This document shows positions 42,458 through 50,044 of a stretch of 50,044 nucleotides of DNA, piece by piece. Each line of letters begins with the position of its first letter. The stretch's first letter is position 1. Origin of the DNA: Kiritimatiellia bacterium. Lineage in GTDB: Bacteria > Verrucomicrobiota > Kiritimatiellia > RFP12 > UBA1067. Below the pieces are notes generated by a model. The model did no database searches. It worked only from the letters and a program-made list of their open reading frames with translations, and was not told the origin of the DNA. The stretch spans positions 1 to 50,044 of the forward strand of contig JAGCVN010000030.1 of assembly GCA_017962315.1 (NCBI GenBank), given 5' to 3'. The translations under genes and the position numbers were made by a program.

Positions 42458-43525
42458 ATGGCCAAGACACTCAAAATCACAGGCGTCTCGCAGATCCTGA
42501 AAAAAGACCTCATTCCGTTCACGCGCCAGTGTGCGAGTATGTTGAACGCGGGTATGTCCATTCTCTCCACCGTCGCCACGCTGGAAGACCAATGCGGAAG
42601 CCCCAACTTCAAAAAGGTACTGGGGGTGCTTCGTTCCTCCATCGAAAGCGGAGAACCGTTTTCGTCGGGATTGTCGCGTTTCCCGAAAATCTTTGACGAC
42701 ATGTACGTGAACATGGTTGCCGCCGGGGAACGGAGCGGACAGTTCGCGGCCGTGTTGAAACGCCTCGCCACGATGATGGACTCCGCCGCACGGCTGTCAC
42801 GCAAAGTCCGTTCCGCCCTCACCTACCCTGCCGTCATCCTCAGTATCGCGTTCCTGATTGCGGGCGGCCTGATCACGTTCGTTGTGCCGGTCTTCACGGA
42901 AATGTTCTCGGGGTTCGGCGCCCAACTCCCCGCCGCGACGCAGATGCTGGTCAACATGAGCGATTTCATCCGGGGAAACTGGTACTGGTTGATCGGGGGC
43001 TTCGCCATCGCCGTCGTCCTGTTCAAGCGCTGGCACGCGACAAAGGCGGGCGAATACCAATTCGACAAGTTCAAGCTCAAGCTGCCGGTCTTCGGCGAAC
43101 TGACGGAGAAAGTCGCCATCGCGCGTTTCTGCCGCCTTTTCGCGCAAATGCTGAAAAGCGGGGTGCCGATCTTAGACTCGATGCAGATCGTCGCGCTTTC
43201 CATCGGGAACAAGGTTATCGAGAAATCGATTCTCGCCTCGCGCGAGGGGGTTGAACAGGGCGGGACGCTCGCCTCTTCGCTGGAAGGGAAACCCTGCCTC
43301 CCCATCCTGATGGTCCGCATGATCGCCGCCGGTGAAAAGAGCGGCCGGATCGACGAAATGCTGGAAAGCATCGCCGACACCTACGACGACGAAGTGGAGA
43401 CGACCCTCGCCACCTTGACTTCATTGATGGAACCGTTCCTGATGGTGATCCTCGGCGTGGTCATCGGCGGTATCGCGATCGCGATGTTCCTTCCGATCTT
43501 CAAGCTCGGAACCATCATAAACTGA
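42458..43525 (+). CDS. pilC: PilC/GspF-family inner-membrane platform protein
   Basis: A 355-aa polytopic protein, the inner-membrane partner of the PilB/GspE ATPase. It has the two repeated T2SSF domains: FTRQCASMLNAGMSILSTVA near 22 with VAAGERSGQFAAVLKRLA near 87, and ARFCRLFAQMLKSGVPILDS near 225 with MIAAGEKSGRIDEMLESIA near 287. Membrane segments lie near 125-150 (YPAVILSIAFLIAGGLITFV), 170-190 and 325-350 (LMVILGVVIGGIAIAMFLP). The length is slightly below the usual 400 aa, mainly a shorter N-terminus. AAGGAAGG precedes the ATG, 25 nt after pilB. Confidence 0.92.
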   Translation: MAKTLKITGVSQILKKDLIPFTRQCASMLNAGMSILSTVATLEDQCGSPNFKKVLGVLRSSIESGEPFSSGLSRFPKIFDDMYVNMVAAGERSGQFAAVLKRLATMMDSAARLSRKVRSALTYPAVILSIAFLIAGGLITFVVPVFTEMFSGFGAQLPAATQMLVNMSDFIRGNWYWLIGGFAIAVVLFKRWHATKAGEYQFDKFKLKLPVFGELTEKVAIARFCRLFAQMLKSGVPILDSMQIVALSIGNKVIEKSILASREGVEQGGTLASSLEGKPCLPILMVRMIAAGEKSGRIDEMLESIADTYDDEVETTLATLTSLMEPFLMVILGVVIGGIAIAMFLPIFKLGTIIN

Positions 43526-43536
43526 GGAGGAAAACA

Positions 43537-46017
43537 ATGAACAAACTGCTGTTCGGCATGGCGGCGATGTCCGCCGGATTGTGCATGGCGGGCGACTATC
43601 CGTTCCGTCCCGCGGAGATGACGAACGTCACGGTGAAAGCGGGGTTCTGGCTGCCACGCTTTGAAACGAACCGGATTGTGACCGTGCAGGTCGATTTCCG
43701 CAAGAGCGAGGATACGGGGCGCATCGCCAACTTCGAGCTTGCAGGCGAACGCGCAGGGCGCGGATTTCAGGGTATCCCGTTCAACGATTCCGATGTATTC
43801 AAAATCATCGAGGGCGCGGCATATACCCTTTCCACGCATCCGGATCCGAAGCTCGAAAAGTACCTCGACAATCTCATCGCCAAGATCGCGAAGGCGCAGG
43901 AGCCGGACGGCTACCTCTACACCGCACGCACGCTCCACTTCAACTACGGCTTCGACGAGAAGACCGGCAAGGCCCAGTACCGCATGATGGGCCCGACGCG
44001 CTGGAGCAACACGGCGCACGGACACGAACTCTACAACGTCGGCCACATGTACGAGGCCGCCGCCGCGTACTACTGGGTCACCGGCAAGCGGACCCTCCTC
44101 GACGTGGCGATCAAGAACGCCGACCTCGTCTGCCGCACGTTCGGTCCGGAGCCGACGCAGCTCAAGAACGTCCCCGGGCACGAGGAGATCGAGCTCGCCC
44201 TCTGCAAGCTCTACCGCGCCACCGGCGACGAGAAGTACCTCCGCCAGGCGAAGCACTTCCTCGACCAGCGCGGAAAGGCTGAGGCCGCCGACCGCCGTCC
44301 CAACGGCAAGGTGTTCGCGCAGAGCGGCGCACTCGTGAACTCGAGGGAAATGGGCGCGCCCGGCTCGTACAACCAGAACCACCGTCTCGTGACCGAACAG
44401 CAGGAGGCCGTGGGCCACGCCGTGCGCGCCACGTACCTCTACTGCGGCATGGCGGACGTGGCGGCGCTCACGGGCGACCGCTCCTACGTGAAGGCCATCG
44501 ACACGATCTGGGAGAACGTCGTCTCGAAGAAGCTCCACCTCAACGGCTCCGTCGGCGCACGCCACGCGGGCGAGGCGTTCGGCGAGAACTACGAACTGCC
44601 GAACGCCTCCGCCTACCTCGAGACGTGCGCGGGCATCGGCAACGCCCTCTGGAACCAGCGCATGTTCCTCATGTACGGCGACGCGAAGTACATCGACGTG
44701 CTGGAGCGCGTGGTCTACAACGGCTTCCTGAGCGGCATCTCGCTTGGCGGCGACGAGTTCTTCTACCCGAATCCGCAGGCGTCGCGCGGCGGCTACAAGC
44801 GCTCCAAGTGGTTCGGCTGCAGCTGCTGTCCCGTGAACGTGGTGCGCTTCATTCCGCAAATCGCACAGTTCGCGTACGCGACGCGCGGCGACGCGGCCTA
44901 CGTGAATCTCTTCGTCGCAAGCGACGCAAAGCTCAACCTCACAGCCGGAGACGTGACGCTCAAGCACTCCACCGAGTATCCCTGGAAGGGCTTTTCGCGG
45001 ATTGAGATCGCTGACATTGCCAACGCACAACGGACAACCTGCAACTTCAAACTCAACATCCGCGTACCGGGTTGGTGTGTGGGCCGTCCTGTGCCGAGCG
45101 ACCTCTACACGCAGACAATGCCAGGTTCTCTCGCCGATTTCACGGTGAAGGTGAACGGCGAATCGTTTGCGTTCACGCCCGAAAAAGGCTACTGCGCCAT
45201 CAACCGCGCGTGGAAGAAGGGCGACGTGGTGGAAGTCACGATGAACATGCCCGTGCGGCGCATCAAGGCGCACGACGCGGTGAAGAACGACTGCGGCCGG
45301 CTGGCCGTCGAGGTCGGACCGATCCTCTACTGCGCGGAGGGCGTGGACAACGACGGGAAGGTGCTCGACAAGGTTCTTGCGGCCGACGCGGCGTTCACGC
45401 CCACGACGTGCAACATCCTCGGCAACGTCTACCCCGCGCTCACGGCCCCGGCGGTCTCGCTCCGGCGCGGACTCAAGTCGGGTGTCCGCAAGGAGGCGAC
45501 CACCCTCACGCTCGTTCCGTATTTCGCGTGGTGTCATCGCGACGCGGGCGAGATGCAGGTGTTCTTCCCGACGGAGGTGAAGGACGAGAACGCCGCGTTC
45601 GACTTCAAGACGTCTGCGTCGTTCTGTTACCCGAAGGACAGCGTTGCGGCGGCGTTCGACGGAATTCTCCCGAAGGCGTCCAACGACGAGTCCATCCCGC
45701 GTCTCACCTTCTGGAACCACCTCGGCACGGACGAATGGGTCGCGTGCGAATTCGCCGCGCCGGAGGAGGTCAAGGGGGTCGAGGTCTATTGGTTTGACGA
45801 CGGCAAGAAGGGAAACTGCCGCATTCCCGCGTCGTGGAAGGTACAGTGGCGCCCCGCGAAGAACGCCCCGTGGCTGGACATCGCCGCCGCAGGGCCTGTC
45901 GCCAAGGACGAGTTCTGCACGATCACCTTCCGGCCCGTCAAGGCGCAGGCCGTGCGTCTCGCCATCAAGCTCCAGCAAGGCTGGTCCGGCGGAATCTTGG
46001 AATGGACGTTCCTCTAA
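43537..46017 (+). CDS. Secreted GH127-family beta-L-arabinofuranosidase with C-terminal CBM-like domain
   Basis: An 826-aa enzyme with a short signal peptide (KLLFGMAAMSAGLCMA). The GH127 (former DUF1680) body shows GFWLPRFETNRI near 33, AYTLSTHPDPKLEKYLD near 95, HGHELYNVGHMYEAAAAY near 162, PGHEEIELALCKLYRATGD near 210, and the zinc/nucleophile cysteine cluster FGCSCCPVNVVRF near 424. A beta-sandwich follows, and the last 110 residues resemble an F5/8-type carbohydrate-binding domain (WVACEFAAPEEVKGVEVYW, VRLAIKLQQGWSGGI). GH127 enzymes remove beta-L-arabinofuranose from plant glycans. AGGAGG lies 7 nt before the ATG, only 11 nt after pilC, so it is co-transcribed with the pilus-type genes. 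A strong terminator follows. Confidence 0.9.
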   Translation: MNKLLFGMAAMSAGLCMAGDYPFRPAEMTNVTVKAGFWLPRFETNRIVTVQVDFRKSEDTGRIANFELAGERAGRGFQGIPFNDSDVFKIIEGAAYTLSTHPDPKLEKYLDNLIAKIAKAQEPDGYLYTARTLHFNYGFDEKTGKAQYRMMGPTRWSNTAHGHELYNVGHMYEAAAAYYWVTGKRTLLDVAIKNADLVCRTFGPEPTQLKNVPGHEEIELALCKLYRATGDEKYLRQAKHFLDQRGKAEAADRRPNGKVFAQSGALVNSREMGAPGSYNQNHRLVTEQQEAVGHAVRATYLYCGMADVAALTGDRSYVKAIDTIWENVVSKKLHLNGSVGARHAGEAFGENYELPNASAYLETCAGIGNALWNQRMFLMYGDAKYIDVLERVVYNGFLSGISLGGDEFFYPNPQASRGGYKRSKWFGCSCCPVNVVRFIPQIAQFAYATRGDAAYVNLFVASDAKLNLTAGDVTLKHSTEYPWKGFSRIEIADIANAQRTTCNFKLNIRVPGWCVGRPVPSDLYTQTMPGSLADFTVKVNGESFAFTPEKGYCAINRAWKKGDVVEVTMNMPVRRIKAHDAVKNDCGRLAVEVGPILYCAEGVDNDGKVLDKVLAADAAFTPTTCNILGNVYPALTAPAVSLRRGLKSGVRKEATTLTLVPYFAWCHRDAGEMQVFFPTEVKDENAAFDFKTSASFCYPKDSVAAAFDGILPKASNDESIPRLTFWNHLGTDEWVACEFAAPEEVKGVEVYWFDDGKKGNCRIPASWKVQWRPAKNAPWLDIAAAGPVAKDEFCTITFRPVKAQAVRLAIKLQQGWSGGILEWTFL

Positions 46018-46022
46018 TCTGC

Positions 46023-46062
46023 AAAACAGCGGCGACGGCCCAAAAGCCGTCGCCGCTGTTTT
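46023..46062. terminator. Strong bidirectional intrinsic terminator
   Basis: A perfect 17-bp stem: AAAACAGCGGCGACGGC pairs with its complement at 46046-46062 around loop CCAAAA. T-runs lie on both strands. It separates the GH127 gene from the convergent purA. Confidence 0.95.
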
Positions 46063-46095
46063 TTGTCAACGATAATACGTTCCCTCGGCAAACCC

Positions 46096-47376
46096 TCACA
46101 GCCCGAGGCGCATTGTACTTTCACGCGCCGGTCCGACGGAGAGGATGCCGATACGGACACCGGTAAGCGACGAAAGCCGCTCCACGTAGGCACGGGCTTT
46201 CAGCGGAAGGTCTTCGTAACGGGTCACCTCGCTTGTCGAAGTCTGCCAGCCGGGCATTTCCTCGTAGACAGGCTTGCAGCGGGCGAGCTCATCAAGGTCG
46301 GAGGGGAATGTTTCATAACGGAAGCCGTCGTCCCGTTCGTAGGCGACACAAATCCTGACCACCGGGAGTTCATCTAGCACGTCGAGCTTGGTCATCGCCC
46401 AGAAATCAAACCCGTTGACCTGCGCGGCATAACGGGCGACCACGGCGTCGAACCAGCCGCAACGACGGCTGCGCCCGGTGGTCGCCCCGTACTCGCCGCC
46501 GCGACGACGCAGCATTTCCCCCACGTCATCATCCAACTCCGTCGGGAACGGTCCGGCTCCGACACGGGTGGTGTAACACTTCAAGACGCCGACGACACGG
46601 TCGATACGGCGGGGCGGAAGCCCGGATCCCGTGCAGGCGCCCCCTGCCGTCGAGCTGGAGGAGGTGACGAACGGATAGGTGCCGAAATCGATGTCGAGCA
46701 TCGTACCCTGCGCCCCTTCCAACAAGATGCTTTTACCGGCGCGGTCCGCCTCGTGGATCACCTTTACGGTATCCGCCACATACGGCGCGATCTTGTCCGG
46801 AAGCTCCCTGTAAAGCCCCGTGATCTCCGCGACATCCAGCAACTCCGCTCCCCAGGAGGCAAGCGTGGCATTGGCGGCCTCGACCTGTTCGACAACACGA
46901 TCCAGGAAGTCCGCCTTCAACACGTCTCCCGCGCGCATACCGGTACGCCCGACTTTCGCACCGTAGGTGGGACCGATACCGCGCCCGGTCGTGCCGATCT
47001 TCTTGCCGGCGGAACGGCGGGCTTCATCGGCCTGATCGAGTGCGCGATGCCAACGCATCACGAGGTGGGCGCGGTCGCTGATGAGAAGCCGCCCCTTCGT
47101 CTCGATTCCCTTTTCATGCAGTTCGTTCAGTTCCCTAAGGAGGTCGAACGGTTCGAGGACGACGCCGTTTCCGATGACGCAAAGCTTGTCCTCGTGCAGG
47201 ATCCCGGAGGGGATCAAATGCAGGACGTACTTTTTATCGCCAACGATCACCGTATGCCCCGCGTTGCTGCCGCCCTGATACCGGACAATCACGTCCGCCT
47301 GCTGCGTCAGGACGTCGATGATTTTACCTTTCCCCTCATCGCCCCACTGGGCGCCGACAAGTACCGTATTCGGCAT
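46096..47376 (-). CDS. purA: Adenylosuccinate synthetase
   Basis: A 426-aa GTP-dependent enzyme that converts IMP and aspartate to adenylosuccinate. It shows VGAQWGDEGKGKIIDVL near 7, YQGGSNAGHTV near 33, LHLIPSGILH near 50, GTTGRGIGPTYGAKVGRTGMR near 128, LLEGAQGTMLDIDFGTYPFVT near 222, TRVGAGPFPTEL near 274, and RCGWFDAV near 306. The length is typical. ATG 47376 is chosen over the upstream in-frame ATG (47478) because the family starts here and GGGAG lies about 10 nt upstream; the longer frame would run through the oadB terminator. No separate promoter was recognised in the 64-bp gap to oadB. Confidence 0.95.
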   Translation of the reverse strand: MPNTVLVGAQWGDEGKGKIIDVLTQQADVIVRYQGGSNAGHTVIVGDKKYVLHLIPSGILHEDKLCVIGNGVVLEPFDLLRELNELHEKGIETKGRLLISDRAHLVMRWHRALDQADEARRSAGKKIGTTGRGIGPTYGAKVGRTGMRAGDVLKADFLDRVVEQVEAANATLASWGAELLDVAEITGLYRELPDKIAPYVADTVKVIHEADRAGKSILLEGAQGTMLDIDFGTYPFVTSSSSTAGGACTGSGLPPRRIDRVVGVLKCYTTRVGAGPFPTELDDDVGEMLRRRGGEYGATTGRSRRCGWFDAVVARYAAQVNGFDFWAMTKLDVLDELPVVRICVAYERDDGFRYETFPSDLDELARCKPVYEEMPGWQTSTSEVTRYEDLPLKARAYVERLSSLTGVRIGILSVGPARESTMRLGL

Positions 47377-47390
47377 AGCCTTCACTCCCA

Positions 47391-47429
47391 CAAAAAGCAC
47401 GGGAGGCCCGGCGAACGCCGCCCTCCCGT
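47391..47429 (-). terminator. Terminator or attenuator between oadB and purA
   Basis: On the minus strand ACGGGAGG (47429-47422) pairs with CCTCCCGT (47406-47399). An inner CGGCG/CGCCG stem extends it, followed by CTTTTTG at 47398-47392. It ends 15 nt before the purA ATG. Confidence 0.8.
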
Positions 47430-47440
47430 TCATAAAACCC

Positions 47441-48880
47441 CTACCGGCAACAAAGCGTATACAAGACACCTGCGACAACCGCGGATCCGATGACGCCGGA
47501 AACGTTCGGCCCCATCGCGTGCATCAACAGGAAGTTGGTGTTGTCGTATTCCAAACCGACTTTGTTCGAGACGCGCGCCGCCATCGGGACGGCGGAGACG
47601 CCGGCCGAACCGATCAACGGGTTGATCTTCTCTTTCAGGAAGAGATTCATAAAACGCGCCATGATACATCCAGCCGCCGTGCCAACCGCGAACGCCATCA
47701 GTCCGAGCGCGAGGATACCGAGCGTTTCAGCGGAAAGGAACTTCTCGCACGCCAGTTTCGAACCGACAGAGAGACCGAGCATGATGGTGACGATGTTCAT
47801 CAGGGGGCCGCTCATGGTGTCTGCGATACGCGCCACGGAGGGGCCGACTTCGCGACAGAGGTTGCCGAGCATCAACGCGCCGAGCAGCGGCACCGCGCTA
47901 GGCAGCAGAAGGGCGCAGAGCAACAGTACCGTCAACGGGAAGCAGACCTTCTCCATCTTCGAGACTTTGCGGAGCTGGCGCATCTTGATCTTGCGTTGCG
48001 CTTCGGGGACAAGCGCCTTCATAATCGGCGGCTGGATAATCGGCACCAGCGCCATGTACGAATACGCCGCGACCGCGATCGCGCCGAGGAGTTCCGGCTT
48101 CAGTTTCGAAGTCAGCCAGATGGCCGTCGGGCCGTCCGCGCCGCCAATGATGCCGATCGACGCGGCCGCCTTCAGGTCGAAGTTGATCGCCCCGCCGCTC
48201 ACATTCGTCAAGATCAACGCGCCGAACACGGCGAAGAAGATGCCGAACTGTGCGGCCGCGCCGAGGAGGGCGGTCTTGGGGTTGGCGATCAGCGGCCCGA
48301 AGTCGGTCATCGCGCCGACGCCCATGAAGATCAGGATCGGGAAAAGCCCCGTGTCGATACCGAAATCGAAGAAGTAGTAGAGATACCCCCCCGGCTCCGT
48401 CACCAGCTTTGTCACGGCATCGACCACCGGCGGTGCGGTGACGCCCGCGAACGGCAGGTTGGAGAGCAGACCGCCAAACCCGATCGGGAGCAGCAGAAGC
48501 GGCTCGAACCCCTTGACCACCGCGAGGTAGATCAACAGCAGGCAGATCGGGATCATGATCAACTGACCGATCCCGTACGGAATCCCGAAAATGCATTTGA
48601 CGGGATGTCCTTTGACAATCGCGCCGTTGGGCGTAAGCCGATCCTTCGTCACGAAGTCCGGAGCGTCCTTCCTGCAGAACCCGGCGATTCCCGTGGTGCC
48701 TGCGAGGTTCTTGACCTTCGTCACCATCTGCCGCCAGTCCTGCACGTCCTCTCCGCCAGCGGGAGCGGCGGCGGCGGCCGCAGGTGCGGCGGGGGTGTCG
48801 GGCGCGACGGGTGAGGCCCCTTGCGCGAACCCGACTGCCGCACAGAGGGCGGCCGCGAAAACGAGAAAAGCGTGTTTCAT
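47441..48880 (-). CDS. oadB: Na+-translocating decarboxylase beta subunit, with N-terminal extension
   Basis: A 479-aa polytopic membrane protein that couples carboxybiotin decarboxylation to Na+ export (oxaloacetate or methylmalonyl-CoA type). It has about ten hydrophobic segments and family motifs such as [16 protein letters not shown] near 152, [23 protein letters not shown] near 190, [20 protein letters not shown] near 227, [18 protein letters not shown] near 265, and [20 protein letters not shown] near the end. Typical OadB proteins are 370-430 aa. Here a cleavable-looking signal ([17 protein letters not shown]), an Ala/Pro linker and about 50 extra residues precede the core. AGGAAAGG lies upstream, 18 nt after oadA, so the two form an operon. 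The exact substrate is undecided. Confidence 0.9.
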   Translation of the reverse strand: MKHAFLVFAAALCAAVGFAQGASPVAPDTPAAPAAAAAAPAGGEDVQDWRQMVTKVKNLAGTTGIAGFCRKDAPDFVTKDRLTPNGAIVKGHPVKCIFGIPYGIGQLIMIPICLLLIYLAVVKGFEPLLLLPIGFGGLLSNLPFAGVTAPPVVDAVTKLVTEPGGYLYYFFDFGIDTGLFPILIFMGVGAMTDFGPLIANPKTALLGAAAQFGIFFAVFGALILTNVSGGAINFDLKAAASIGIIGGADGPTAIWLTSKLKPELLGAIAVAAYSYMALVPIIQPPIMKALVPEAQRKIKMRQLRKVSKMEKVCFPLTVLLLCALLLPSAVPLLGALMLGNLCREVGPSVARIADTMSGPLMNIVTIMLGLSVGSKLACEKFLSAETLGILALGLMAFAVGTAAGCIMARFMNLFLKEKINPLIGSAGVSAVPMAARVSNKVGLEYDNTNFLLMHAMGPNVSGVIGSAVVAGVLYTLCCR

Positions 48881-48898
48881 GGGAACCCTTTCCTATCC

Positions 48899-50044
48899 TT
48901 AGCCGATCACCGCGAGAACGTCGCCTGTGTTGACTTTGTCCGTCTGGGCCACGTTGATGGCCTTGACCGTGCCGGCGCAAGGCGCGGCGACCGGCGTTTC
49001 CATCTTCATCACGTCCATGACCAGCAGTTCATCGCCCTTCGCGACCGTCGCACCGACCGTCGCCGTAACGCGCAGCACGGAACCGGGCACGGCCGCCTTG
49101 ACCTCGGTGCCGCCTCCGGCGTTCCCGGACGCACCGGCGTTCCCCGGCGCAGCAATACCATCCTTGGTCGAAAACGCGACTTCCTTTCCGTTGACAACCG
49201 CCTTGCCGTCGCCTTTGATCTCGACGCCGTAGGCTTTGCCATTGATCGTGACGGTGACGGGACCGCCCTTTCCCACCGCCGGTTTCGCCTCTTCGGCGAA
49301 CCGGCAGCCCATCGGCGCCTTGGCGGGATCCTTCAGGAAGAGAATGCCCTTCTCCTTGCAGGAGGCGGCAATGAAGATGTTCTCGTCGGTAACCGGGAGT
49401 CCCTCCTTCTCGAGCATCGCCTTCGCGACCGCGCCGCCTTTGCGGGGATCGGCATCGTTCATCTCCAGCACCGTCTTCGTGGTGGGCGTGGAATAGGGCT
49501 TGTTCAACTCGGACGACGCCATGAACGCGGCGGCCTTCTTGACGATCTCCGGGTCCGGCGGAACGGGCGTCTTGCCGAAATAGCCGAGCACCATCTTGGC
49601 GTACCCGGGGGCGAACGTCGAAAACGACTCTTTGCCCTGCGCGTGCGCCATGACGTTGGCGATCGCCTGCTGGGCGTAGAACTGGGAAACCGGCGTGACG
49701 GACGTCCCGAACCCGCCGAGACGCACGCAGTCGTACATTTCGGCGATCATGTCGTCGTACTTGTCCATCATGTTGTTGTCGCGCAACATCTGCGTGTTCG
49801 CGGTGAGCGCCCCCCCCGGCATCGGCGACCAGATGATCTGCGGGTTGACGTTCATCGCCTCCGGCGGAAGGAAGTACTTCTTCATCGCGTTCTTGAAAGC
49901 GTCCTCCGCCTTCTTGATCTTGCGGATGTCGAAATCGAACGCAAAGTCCGGATCGCCGTCGAGGCAGTGCCACATGGTGATGATATCGGGCTGGCAGGTG
50001 CCGCCGCTCATCGGAGCCATCGAGAGGTCGATGCGGTCCGCGCC
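48899..50044 (-). CDS. oadA: Biotin-dependent decarboxylase alpha subunit (OadA/PycB type), partial
   Basis: The C-terminal 381 codons are present and the gene continues past the right edge; the frame is open through 50044 (GADRIDLSMAPMSGGT). The conserved PYC/OADA domain reads NPQIIWSPMPGGALTANT, YDDMIAEMYDCVRLGGFGTSVTPVSQF and AIANVMAHAQGK. A Gly/Ala linker and a biotinyl domain with VMDVMKMETPVAAPCAGTVKAI near the C-terminus follow. The subunit transfers the carboxyl group to its biotin for the beta subunit. The missing N-terminal part would hold the carboxyltransferase catalytic motifs. It is followed by oadB after 18 nt. No gamma subunit is seen in the window. Confidence 0.9.
   Translation of the reverse strand, partial: GADRIDLSMAPMSGGTCQPDIITMWHCLDGDPDFAFDFDIRKIKKAEDAFKNAMKKYFLPPEAMNVNPQIIWSPMPGGALTANTQMLRDNNMMDKYDDMIAEMYDCVRLGGFGTSVTPVSQFYAQQAIANVMAHAQGKESFSTFAPGYAKMVLGYFGKTPVPPDPEIVKKAAAFMASSELNKPYSTPTTKTVLEMNDADPRKGGAVAKAMLEKEGLPVTDENIFIAASCKEKGILFLKDPAKAPMGCRFAEEAKPAVGKGGPVTVTINGKAYGVEIKGDGKAVVNGKEVAFSTKDGIAAPGNAGASGNAGGGTEVKAAVPGSVLRVTATVGATVAKGDELLVMDVMKMETPVAAPCAGTVKAINVAQTDKVNTGDVLAVIG

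Noticed and set aside
43381-45978. An 865-codon minus-strand frame opposite the GH127 gene
   Set aside because: Arg/Val/Glu-rich shadow; the plus strand encodes a clear GH127 protein with a signal peptide and ribosome-binding site.

Overview
The window looks like a GC-rich chromosomal segment from an anaerobic, polysaccharide-degrading member of the PVC superphylum. Kiritimatiellota, Lentisphaerae or a related Verrucomicrobiota lineage fits best. This is inferred from gene content: a giant secreted LamG-type protein, surface proteins ending in a FYRI/FFRL-type tail, a four-helix-bundle (IVS-type) gene in AATGA-type repeats, a biotin-dependent Na+-translocating decarboxylase, a D-lactate dehydrogenase, and secreted GH29, GH109-like, GH127 and heparinase-type enzymes. 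No rRNA or taxonomic marker is present, so the placement is tentative.

Layout. 0-6.4 kb holds housekeeping genes: a small sigma factor paired with a UvrD-type helicase, tRNA-Val(CAC), purD, purE, and a tyrosine recombinase directly behind purE. 6.4-22.5 kb is a long minus-strand accessory block. It contains a 595-aa secreted protein, an internally deleted AlbA_2/Schlafen-type gene, a Tat-exported GH109-like oxidoreductase, two paralogous small lipoproteins, a tail-collar fibre protein, a four-helix-bundle gene, a 2838-aa giant secreted protein and a calcium-repeat protein. 22.7-34 kb is plus-strand metabolism and envelope: GH29 fucosidase, D-lactate dehydrogenase, class II aldolase, CcsA, amidase, a secreted TPR protein, thiD and pyrD. 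34-38.85 kb (minus) holds a 5'-truncated surface-protein relic and a heparinase/glycosidase fusion of 1190 aa. 39-46 kb (plus) is an SPFH protein, a TPR/GspE-N-like protein, PilB-type ATPase, PilC-type membrane protein and a secreted GH127 enzyme, closed by a strong terminator. 46-50 kb (minus) holds purA, oadB and partial oadA.

Three patterns stand out. First, several genes start 6-7 nt after a good sigma70-type -10 box with a 17-bp spacer, so their mRNAs should be leaderless. This applies to the partial gene at position 63, the sigma factor, purD, the heparinase fusion and a 20-codon upstream ORF. Second, AATGA/TCATT repeat tracts sit exactly at gene junctions of the accessory block. They supply stop codons, start codons and, in inverted orientation, the signal-peptide coding sequence of the giant protein. 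Third, the giant protein, collar fibre, 595-aa protein and calcium-repeat protein look like the core of an uncharacterised surface apparatus, with unrelated genes lodged between its parts.

Domain names come from reading motifs by eye; no searches were run.
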